Shown here piece after piece: positions 1-5,083 of a DNA stretch of 5,083 bases. The stretch's first letter is position 1, and each line of letters opens with the position of its first letter. The stretch comes from Deltaproteobacteria bacterium. Its GTDB lineage: Bacteria; Desulfobacterota; DSM-4660; Desulfatiglandales; Desulfatiglandaceae. The DNA lies in the NCBI GenBank assembly GCA_029932035.1, contig JAOZQV010000284.1:1-5083 (forward strand), written 5' to 3'. Under the pieces are notes generated by a model, which made no database searches, had not been told where the DNA came from, and saw only the letters and a list, made by a program, of their open reading frames with translations. Made by a program: the position numbers and the translations under genes.

Positions 1-430
1 CTATCCTTTCTACCTCCGCCCTGTTGATAACAAGGTCATTTAGATGAGTAATACGGCCGACAAGCGGGTGAACAAGATAATTAGACGCCATCGTCAGAAC
101 ATCATCAATCCTGCCTAAAATTTCAATATGTTCCCTCGAAAGACCGATCTCCTCATGGGTTTCCCGCAAGACCGTCTCCTCGATGGAGACGTCTTCCTTG
201 TCAACAGCGCCACCGGGAAAAGATATCTGGCCCTTATGATGTTCTACCCTGTTGGTCCTCCTGGTGAAAAGGACTTTGTAATGCCCCTCCTCTACCAAAA
301 GCGGCAGCAGAACGCCGGCATGCCTACGCCCTGGCTGCTGCCCATCCCTAATGACCTTTGGATCCCTGGCGCCCAGCATTTTTTTAATGATCATTGACGG
401 AAATTTCTGATAGGGCATAGCGGCTTTCAT
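1..430 (-). CDS. NUDIX hydrolase, CoA pyrophosphatase (NudL/CoAse) type, 3' end beyond window
   Basis: I translated this from the minus strand: 143 codons are open from the ATG at 430-428 to the left edge, so the protein is C-terminally truncated by the window. Residues 53-97 carry the CoA-pyrophosphatase signature: VLFTRRTNRVEHHKGQISFPGG, interrupted here only for reading (VLFTRR at 53-58, GQISFPGG at 67-74), followed by the NUDIX core RETHEEIGL at 89-97. R89, E90, E93 and E94 are the expected metal-binding and catalytic positions. Known family members hydrolyse CoA and its derivatives to 3',5'-ADP and phosphopantetheine in the cytoplasm with Mg2+ or Mn2+. The ATG lies only 6 bases after the pyrE stop, so coupled translation is likely. 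A Shine-Dalgarno-like GGAAG lies inside the last pyrE codons. An in-frame ATG four codons later (418) is an alternative start. Another NUDIX substrate cannot be excluded, but the GQ-FPGG block favours the CoAse subgroup. Confidence 0.88.
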   Translation of the reverse strand, partial: MKAAMPYQKFPSMIIKKMLGARDPKVIRDGQQPGRRHAGVLLPLLVEEGHYKVLFTRRTNRVEHHKGQISFPGGAVDKEDVSIEETVLRETHEEIGLSREHIEILGRIDDVLTMASNYLVHPLVGRITHLNDLVINRAEVERI

Positions 431-436
431 CAGAGC

Positions 437-1195
437 CTATCTGCTTCCATAAGTCTCAAGGTACTTGTCAAATTGTGCCTTTATCTTCGCATCAATCGGA
501 GTTCGCTTCCCTTCAATCGTGACGGGAATCTCCTCCTTATAGATATATTCAACTACTTCCCTGATACCGGCCACAGAGAAAACCGGGACTCCGCTCTTAG
601 ACACGAAATCCTGAATAGCGTTTTCTCCCTTTTGATCCAATATCACCTTGCCGTTCCGGTCATAAACAGCGGTTGTCTGTTCTCTGTCCAGCCCTATCCC
701 TATTCCCATCACACGGAATGTCATTCCCCGGAATCGGGCCTCGGATTCAATCTTCTCCAAAAGATCGAATTTAGTCCCCATGGAGGTTGCCACATCATCC
801 ACAATAAATATCCGGCAACCATCAAAAAGGGAACTGTTGACGAAAATGCTCTTTGACACGCTCCCTTCACCATGGGTTTTGGCCTCTTTTCGATCATAGT
901 CAAAGGTCATATCAACCCGGTGCTCCTGCCACAGGGCAATGGCAGTCGCGAGGGCAATGGCGCTCCCTTTATAAGAAGGGCCTAAAATGACGTCTGCGTC
1001 TTTGACTAACTTCTCTGACATCATCATACCGGCAAAAAAGGATCCCATCTCAATGCTCAAGCGGCCAGTCCTGAACATAGCCATGTTTACAAAATACGGG
1101 GTAGGCCGGCCATCTTTCAGGACAAGACCCCTGTTAAAAAATATGGCTCCAGTCTCGGCTAAGATCTCAGCGAGCCTTTTTGTGTAATTTTTCAT
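437..1195 (-). CDS. pyrE: Orotate phosphoribosyltransferase, long form (252 aa)
   Basis: The enzyme joins orotate to PRPP to give orotidine 5'-monophosphate and pyrophosphate, the fifth step of de novo pyrimidine synthesis, in the cytoplasm. The fold is a type I phosphoribosyltransferase. Visible motifs are an N-terminal substrate block GLVLKDGRPTPYFVNM (23-38), GPSYKGSAIALA (72-83), the flexible-loop motif RKEAKTHGEGS (102-112), which carries the catalytic Lys and His, and the PRPP-binding motif IFIVDDVATSMGTK (129-142). The segment AIQDFVSKSGVPVFSV (193-208) matches the usual C-terminal part. Two features are unusual: the protein is about 40 residues longer than E. coli PyrE (213 aa), with extra sequence near 172-192 and 222-233, and the PRPP loop has Met139 where Gly is common. 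The start is set by the normal distance to the first motif. The ribosome site is weak (AGAG directly before ATG). It lies 40 bases after the TPR gene and 6 bases before the NUDIX gene. OPRTase identity is firm. Confidence 0.95.
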   Translation of the reverse strand: MKNYTKRLAEILAETGAIFFNRGLVLKDGRPTPYFVNMAMFRTGRLSIEMGSFFAGMMMSEKLVKDADVILGPSYKGSAIALATAIALWQEHRVDMTFDYDRKEAKTHGEGSVSKSIFVNSSLFDGCRIFIVDDVATSMGTKFDLLEKIESEARFRGMTFRVMGIGIGLDREQTTAVYDRNGKVILDQKGENAIQDFVSKSGVPVFSVAGIREVVEYIYKEEIPVTIEGKRTPIDAKIKAQFDKYLETYGSR

Positions 1196-1201
1196 TCTCT
1201 A

Positions 1202-1230
1202 ATAATAAACGAGGTTAGCGTATCAATCAA
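1202..1230 (-). promoter_or_regulatory. Candidate sigma70-type promoter before pyrE
   Basis: In the 40-base gap between the TPR gene and pyrE the minus strand reads TTGATT (1230-1225), a 17-base spacer, then TATTAT (1207-1202). These match the TTGACA and TATAAT consensus at 4 of 6 and 5 of 6 positions with ideal spacing. Transcription would begin about 6-7 bases downstream, at or next to the A of the pyrE ATG (1195), which would make the mRNA essentially leaderless. This would allow pyrE and the NUDIX gene to be expressed apart from the envelope genes. In an AT-rich gap such matches arise by chance, so this is only a candidate. Confidence 0.3.
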
Positions 1231-1235
1231 CACAT

Positions 1236-3296
1236 TTATCTCAGGGTCTTCTCCAGTCCACGCCGGGCCCTTACAAGTCCGGGGTTGATCTGTAATGCCC
1301 TGGAAAAATGTCTGCTTGCGCGTTCGATGTCGCCCTGCCGTTCCAGAATAAACCCCAAATTGGTATGTGCATCGGCATAACCGGGGTTTATGCGCACCGC
1401 CTCAAAGAGATGCCCTTTTGCCTCCTTGATGAGCCCCCGTTGTTCCAAAGCGATTGCCAAGTTATAGTGTGCCGTCGCATAATCTGGATCGATCTCCAGG
1501 GCCTTGGACCAGTGCTTGACAGCCTCCGTGATTTTTCCCTGCCTTGCATAAACATTTCCCAAACCATTATGAGCCACCGCAAAGCCTGGTTTGATCCTTA
1601 ATGCTTCAGAGAAATGGCGGATGGCCTCCTCGAATTCTCCCTTATTTGCCAACGCAACTCCCAGGCTATTATGGGCCTGCACAGAAAAAGGTGTAATAAG
1701 CAGGGCCGCAGAGAGATGATCGATGGCCTCTTCAACCCTTCCCTGGCGCAGAAAGACAGCTCCCAAATTAGTATGTGCCAGGGCAAAGCCCGGTTTGATC
1801 CGTAGGGCCTCAAGCAGGTGCCTGACAGCCAGGTTAAATCTGCCCTGATCGTTCAAGGCAAGGCCCAAATTGTTGTGTCCCCTATGGTTCTTTGGGTTTT
1901 TGCTTACAACATCGGTCCACAATGTTATGGGGTCCTGCCAAACCCTGTTTCTCTCATATGTAGTCACTCCAAGGCATATGATAATAGAGATTAAAAGGGC
2001 AACAACCCATGATCGTCTCTCTTTTAAGAGATCGAATACCAGATAAACAACTATGAGAACAAATCCAAAGATCGGAAGATAAAGCCTGTGTTCAAACAAT
2101 GCATCGCTTATGGGAATAATGCTGGACTCCACAGAGAGAGTAATGAAAAACCAAAAGATACCGAAGCTTATGACCGGCCGTTTCTTTATGTTCCATATTC
2201 CAAGGCCGATGATAGCGATCAGGAAAAGAAAGGCGGCTGGAGTGTAACCGTCAAAGAACCCTGTCTTAAAGGGGTACATATAATCAAGATTCTGGCCGAT
2301 TGGGATAAATAAGAGCCGTATATATATGGCTACGACATTGAACTGGGTGCAGAGATAACTCCAGCGGCTAACCGCCCCGGTCTCCTTCATAAGGCCTGAA
2401 ACATCTTCTAACAGACTCCCAAATTGGAGATCGCCCCGGAAGAAACCTGAGACATATAAGAAAAAGACCCCCAAAAGCAGAAAAACTGATCCAAACCAGA
2501 CTATTTTTTTCTTCCACCCCTGCCAGGTCCTATCAAAAAGGAGATACTCGGAAAGGATAATCACACCAGGTAGACTCGCGGTGTTCTCCTTACTCAAAAA
2601 GGCTGACATCCCGCAAAAAAAAGAAAGGGTGAAATAAGCCAGGGCCTTGGGAGAGGAACCTGTACCGTTTGCACCGCTATAAAGCGCCCTTGCCCTTATG
2701 TAAAGAAGGACTGAAGCCAAATAGAACATCGCGGCTATAGAGGTGTATCTCTGAACAGTGTATGTGACTGCCTGTGTCTGAATCGGGTGCGCAACGAAAA
2801 TCAATGCGGCAAATAGGGCCATTAATGGTATTAATGATTGAGAAGCGGCCCTTTTTTTGTTCTCTATCGCTCGTCGGGTCCTCGATGTTACCCGTTTCGG
2901 ATTAGCCTTGGACGTTGAAGCAACTACAGGTGCAAACTGGCCCATGGAAGACGAATAAAGGCGTTTGAAAACGTTACACGCAAGGAAATAGACAAGGAAA
3001 CCGTTTATGACATGGACCAGAACATTGACTAAGTGGAAGCCAAAAGGGTCCAACCGGCCGAACCTATAATTTAGGGCAAAGGTTGCTTCTACAATCGGCC
3101 TACTGGAAAGTAGTGCACTGGGTGAGAGATAGTTTTTCAAATCCCTGATCTGGACCTTTTCTTCAATCTGCACCGTCCCATCAAAGACAAAAGGTCCTCT
3201 GTATATGTTGCTGTAGATAACCACAGCAACGAGTGCAATAAGAGAGCATGCAAACCAAGGGCTTGATATGCGACTTGTGGCTGTATTAAACCCCAT
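1236..3296 (-). CDS. Polytopic membrane protein with six C-terminal TPRs, TMTC-like putative GT-C glycosyltransferase
   Basis: This 686-residue inner-membrane protein has about 11-12 hydrophobic segments in residues 12-446 and a soluble TPR domain after that. The N-terminal part shows the pattern of the TMTC/GT-C-like family: FVFDGTVQI in the first extracytoplasmic loop (36-44), NYRFGRLDPFGFHLVN (76-91), HPIQTQAVTYTVQR (170-183), QNLDYMYP (335-342), EHRLYLP (402-408) and RNRVWQDPITLW (449-460). Animal TMTC proteins of this layout are O-mannosyltransferases that use a dolichol-linked donor; for bacterial relatives the activity is inferred. Six 34-residue TPRs follow at 471-504, 505-538, 539-572, 573-606, 607-640 and 641-674, capped by a last helix to 686. 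A Lys/Arg-rich loop (111-151) between the second and third segments predicts a cytoplasmic N-terminus. Such proteins are often mislabelled O-GlcNAc transferase because of the TPRs, but no GT41 catalytic domain is present. It starts 21 bases after gtrA. The ribosome site is weak. A role as a scaffold without enzymatic activity remains possible. Confidence 0.85.
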   Translation of the reverse strand: MGFNTATSRISSPWFACSLIALVAVVIYSNIYRGPFVFDGTVQIEEKVQIRDLKNYLSPSALLSSRPIVEATFALNYRFGRLDPFGFHLVNVLVHVINGFLVYFLACNVFKRLYSSSMGQFAPVVASTSKANPKRVTSRTRRAIENKKRAASQSLIPLMALFAALIFVAHPIQTQAVTYTVQRYTSIAAMFYLASVLLYIRARALYSGANGTGSSPKALAYFTLSFFCGMSAFLSKENTASLPGVIILSEYLLFDRTWQGWKKKIVWFGSVFLLLGVFFLYVSGFFRGDLQFGSLLEDVSGLMKETGAVSRWSYLCTQFNVVAIYIRLLFIPIGQNLDYMYPFKTGFFDGYTPAAFLFLIAIIGLGIWNIKKRPVISFGIFWFFITLSVESSIIPISDALFEHRLYLPIFGFVLIVVYLVFDLLKERRSWVVALLISIIICLGVTTYERNRVWQDPITLWTDVVSKNPKNHRGHNNLGLALNDQGRFNLAVRHLLEALRIKPGFALAHTNLGAVFLRQGRVEEAIDHLSAALLITPFSVQAHNSLGVALANKGEFEEAIRHFSEALRIKPGFAVAHNGLGNVYARQGKITEAVKHWSKALEIDPDYATAHYNLAIALEQRGLIKEAKGHLFEAVRINPGYADAHTNLGFILERQGDIERASRHFSRALQINPGLVRARRGLEKTLR
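1275..1886 (-). repeat. Six tandem 102-base TPR-coding units
   Basis: These units encode residues 471-674 of the membrane/TPR protein. Each is exactly 34 codons, with unit starts at 1886, 1784, 1682, 1580, 1478 and 1376 on the minus strand. In each unit the A-helix has the pattern xxxHxxLG (LA in the fifth unit), the B-helix has conserved Ala, and a Pro falls near the end. The absence of any insertion between units suggests a regular superhelix that presents a concave peptide-binding face. DNA identity between units is mostly low, so the array is old, apart from the junction of units 1/2 and 3/4, which still match closely. Confidence 0.93.
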
Positions 3297-3317
3297 TCTA
3301 TAATTACCGATTCGTCT

Positions 3318-3785
3318 TCATGGCGAAATCCCTGTTTTCCTTATTGCAAAGGTCCAGATATCATTAAGTAAATAGTTAAGGACTGCCGCAAGGACAATGG
3401 AAATGATATTTGCGATAAGGTAGTGCATAAACTGCGCAAGCAAAAGGGTTAAGGCAAATTGTAGCCCTATTGCCAACCCGCAGGCAATAAAATATTGGCC
3501 CATCTGAGGGAAAAACCCGTATTTCGTCCGCCCCTTCCGATCAAGCCAGGTCCATTTCCTATTCCATAGATAATTGTTTATTGTGGCGAAAAAGATAGCC
3601 AGACCGAGCGACAGGTTAAGACGAATCCACTCCGGATCAATATTTCTAAAAAGGACTTCTCGACTGACATACAGGGCAACCAAATTGATAATCATACCGG
3701 AAAGACCCACAATACTGAATTTAACAAACCGGTGCTGAAACAAAGGACCGATTACCGGTATCCCTAATATCCTATCAATTAGCAT
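3318..3785 (-). CDS. GtrA-family four-helix membrane protein (putative polyprenyl-phosphate-sugar flippase)
   Basis: This is a 155-residue inner-membrane protein with four predicted helices at about 20-41, 57-74, 95-117 and 119-142. The family marks are FVKFSIVGLSGMIINL (20-35) at the first helix and the paired motifs NYLWNRKWTW (71-80) and NYLLNDIWTF (137-146), which end the second and fourth helices. Length and layout match GtrA proteins. In Shigella phage O-antigen glucosylation, GtrA is thought to move undecaprenyl-phosphate-glucose across the inner membrane; other members act in cell-wall arabinan or teichoic-acid decoration. The sugar here is not readable from the sequence. The gene sits 38 bases after the GT9 gene and 21 bases before the TMTC-like gene, so it could supply a lipid-linked sugar to that protein. 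A GtrB-like polyprenyl-phosphate glycosyltransferase is not visible in the window. Family assignment is strong and transport role is inferred. Confidence 0.92.
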   Translation of the reverse strand: MLIDRILGIPVIGPLFQHRFVKFSIVGLSGMIINLVALYVSREVLFRNIDPEWIRLNLSLGLAIFFATINNYLWNRKWTWLDRKGRTKYGFFPQMGQYFIACGLAIGLQFALTLLLAQFMHYLIANIISIVLAAVLNYLLNDIWTFAIRKTGISP

Positions 3786-3795
3786 AAAGGCTCAT

Positions 3796-3800
3796 TCCCC
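3796..3800 (-). promoter_or_regulatory. Ribosome binding site of the GtrA gene
   Basis: The minus strand reads GGGGA ten bases before the ATG at 3785. This is the best Shine-Dalgarno-like sequence in the window and supports that start. An ATG also occurs at the end of this GGGGA, but it is too close to be served by it and reaches a stop after six codons. Confidence 0.45.
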
Positions 3801-3823
3801 GGCCTAAATAACGAATCCCCAAA

Positions 3824-5032
3824 TTAGGCATATTCCTGACCTTCAAGCATTTCATACGCTTTTTCGAGCACCTCCTGTGGTGAAATGCTTTTTAGGCATA
3901 TATTGTCCCCGTCACATGGCGAGGTCCTGTGGTTATATGCTGTAAGACAGGGTGAACACGATAACGGGACATGAAAACTAAATGAATTGAGACTTAGAGG
4001 ACCATAAAGAAGCGGGGTCTCGGGGCCATAAAAGATAATAGTGGAAACAGGAGTCATAGCCGCAAAATGTCCGGGGCCCCCATCATTGGTGATGAGGAGT
4101 GAGGCAAAATGGAATATTATCATGAGTTCCCGAATCGATTTTGTATATCCGGTAAGATCAATGCAGTTGTCAGCGCACTTTGCCAAAATCTCTTTAGCTA
4201 AACCCTTATCCTCTTTCAGGCCTATAACACCCACCGCATATCCATGGTGAATCAAATCCCCTGCAACCGTACAGAAATTTTCCAATGGCCAGGCCCTTAT
4301 GGGTAATAGCCCCCCTCCGGCATAGAGAAGTATTAGTTGTTTGTCTGCTATATCCGGGAAATCCTTTTTAAATCGCCTTGACGCGTTCTCAATTTCCACC
4401 TCACTGACCTTTAGTCGGGGTACTCTCATTTTATCAAGGACCGGAAGACGTTTGGACTTGGGGATCGTTTCCGAATCAATGGCTTCAGCCAAGGTTATAA
4501 ACTGATTTGAAATATGATGGTAGGGGTTATAAAGCACCGGCCGATTGATAAATTCTCCCCTGAAAAGCCCTTCCTGTGTATGGGGATGGAATCCGGCGCG
4601 TATCTTGGCGCCGCTTAGAAATGAATAGATGGCACTCACCCTTGAGAATAATTCACAGTCAATAACAGTATCTATCTTGGATTTACGCATTTTGACCAAA
4701 ACGCGAAGACTATCCAAGAGCATCCTTAACAAAGAGGTGTTTCGAACCGTCAGGATATTCCCTGAAGGCACCACATCGATCAATTCCAAAATCTCTTTAT
4801 TTTGATTTAATAATAAGACATGAATTGACACTCCCGGATACTTTCTTCCAATAAATTCAAACATGGGATATGCCAAAACAAGACTTCCCATTTCGGAAAG
4901 GAGTATGACCAAGAGATTTTTCGGCTTGGATCGGATTGAAGCGCCCGCATCTTTTCGAAAAAAAATAGAAAACAACCAACAGATAAAGGAACCTAAGATA
5001 CGGTCTAACCTGCGTTGAAATTGTATATTCAT
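3824..5032 (-). CDS. Glycosyltransferase family 9 (heptosyltransferase-like) protein
   Basis: This 402-residue protein is a GT-B fold enzyme of family GT9, whose known members add heptose from ADP-heptose to lipopolysaccharide core on the cytoplasmic side of the inner membrane. The N-terminal part has a short hydrophobic stretch (13-25) next to basic residues, probably a membrane-surface anchor, then the first Rossmann strand NLLVILLSEMGSLVLAYP (39-56). The C-terminal domain shows LILLYAGGG (233-241) followed by AWPLENF (247-253), the donor-site motif ITNDGGPGHFAAMTP (314-328) and FYGPETP (334-340). Near the end is a Cys cluster, C359, C362, C373 and C379. Position 50 is Ser where GT9 enzymes normally have the Asp of a Gly-Asp pair, so activity may be altered. 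The ATG overlaps the stop of the preceding gene (ATGA), so coupled translation would explain the lack of a clear ribosome site. The sugar and acceptor cannot be told; use outside LPS core is possible. Confidence 0.92.
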   Translation of the reverse strand: MNIQFQRRLDRILGSFICWLFSIFFRKDAGASIRSKPKNLLVILLSEMGSLVLAYPMFEFIGRKYPGVSIHVLLLNQNKEILELIDVVPSGNILTVRNTSLLRMLLDSLRVLVKMRKSKIDTVIDCELFSRVSAIYSFLSGAKIRAGFHPHTQEGLFRGEFINRPVLYNPYHHISNQFITLAEAIDSETIPKSKRLPVLDKMRVPRLKVSEVEIENASRRFKKDFPDIADKQLILLYAGGGLLPIRAWPLENFCTVAGDLIHHGYAVGVIGLKEDKGLAKEILAKCADNCIDLTGYTKSIRELMIIFHFASLLITNDGGPGHFAAMTPVSTIIFYGPETPLLYGPLSLNSFSFHVPLSCSPCLTAYNHRTSPCDGDNICLKSISPQEVLEKAYEMLEGQEYA

Positions 5033-5083
5033 TTTTTCATTTCATCGAGGCGTTTAGAGAGGAAATCGACCTGATGTTTGAGA
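5029..5083 (-). CDS. C-terminal end of an unidentified upstream gene
   Basis: Reading the minus strand from the right edge, one frame is open for 17 codons (LKHQVDFLSKRLDEMKK) and ends at a TGA (5031-5029) that overlaps the GT9 ATG as ATGA. Such 4-base overlaps are typical of co-translated operon genes. The peptide is charged and helix-prone, perhaps the end of a coiled coil. A second frame is also open over most of this short stretch, so the choice rests on the overlap and composition. The product cannot be identified. Confidence 0.55.
   Translation of the reverse strand, partial: LKHQVDFLSKRLDEMKK

Noticed and set aside
128..397. Plus-strand open frame of 89 codons
   Set aside because: It is the antisense of the NUDIX gene; the minus strand encodes a clear CoAse/NUDIX signature, and the plus-strand translation resembles no family.
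473..856. Plus-strand open frame of 127 codons
   Set aside because: It lies wholly antisense to pyrE, with no recognisable domain and no supporting ribosome site; the OPRTase motifs are on the other strand.
1196..1235. Possible terminator between the TPR gene and pyrE
   Set aside because: No stable GC-rich stem followed by a T run is present; only a weak AT match (GATAAA with TTTATT) can be drawn.
1308..1813. Several open frames on both strands across the TPR-coding region
   Set aside because: They are shadows generated by the repetitive TPR sequence; the TPR frame is continuous with the membrane domain and has perfect 34-residue periodicity.
1275..1886. Tandem 102-base units considered as a DNA satellite or CRISPR-like array
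   Set aside because: The units are in-frame 34-codon TPRs with mostly diverged DNA and no spacer structure.
2088..2312. Plus-strand open frame of 74 codons
   Set aside because: Antisense to membrane segments of the TMTC-like protein, with no motif or ribosome site of its own.
1236..3296. Annotation as O-GlcNAc transferase (GT41) because of the TPRs
   Set aside because: The TPRs end the protein and no GT-B catalytic domain follows; the rest is a polytopic membrane domain with TMTC-like motifs.
3779..3798. Tiny minus-strand frame starting at the ATG next to GGGGA, before the GtrA gene
   Set aside because: It has only six codons and overlaps the GtrA start out of frame; the ATG abuts the ribosome-site purines too closely to be used.
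4041..4250. Plus-strand open frame of 69 codons
   Set aside because: Antisense to the conserved donor-site region of the GT9 gene.

Overview
The window is a compact bacterial gene block read entirely from the minus strand. The genes therefore run from the right edge to the left edge. In transcription order they are: the last 17 codons of an unidentified gene (5083-5029), a GT9 (heptosyltransferase-family) glycosyltransferase (5032-3824), a GtrA-family small membrane protein (3785-3318), a large polytopic membrane protein with six C-terminal TPRs (3296-1236), an orotate phosphoribosyltransferase (1195-437), and a NUDIX hydrolase of the CoA-pyrophosphatase type that runs off the left edge (430-1). 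The gaps are a 4-base ATGA overlap, then 38, 21, 40 and 6 bases. This spacing fits one operon, or one operon with an internal promoter before pyrE. No stretch over 50 bases lacks a gene, and I see no rRNA, tRNA, CRISPR array, mobile element or convincing terminator.

The organism is probably a Gram-negative bacterium. A GT9 enzyme next to GtrA points to outer-envelope polysaccharide or glycoconjugate assembly. The TPR protein belongs to a TMTC-like membrane/TPR family that I associate with Desulfobacterota, Nitrospirota and similar, often uncultured, lineages. Base composition looks moderate. This placement is inference and cannot be fixed below the level of 'Gram-negative, environmental' from sequence alone.

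The right two thirds (about 1236-5032) reads as a glycan or glycoprotein module. GT9 would transfer a sugar from a nucleotide donor on the cytoplasmic side. GtrA would help move a polyprenyl-phosphate-linked sugar across the inner membrane. The TMTC-like protein has the layout of a GT-C glycosyltransferase and could use that lipid-linked sugar on the periplasmic face, with its TPRs choosing the acceptor. The left third is housekeeping nucleotide metabolism (pyrE and a NUDIX pyrophosphatase), which may simply share the transcript.

I found no clearly new system. The points that deserve checking are departures from family norms at key positions: GT9 has Ser where the family usually has the catalytic Asp of the GD motif, PyrE has Met in its PRPP loop where a Gly is usual, and the TMTC-like protein has Asp-Gly where I expect Asp-Asp. 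The pairing of GtrA with the TMTC-like protein is also worth testing.
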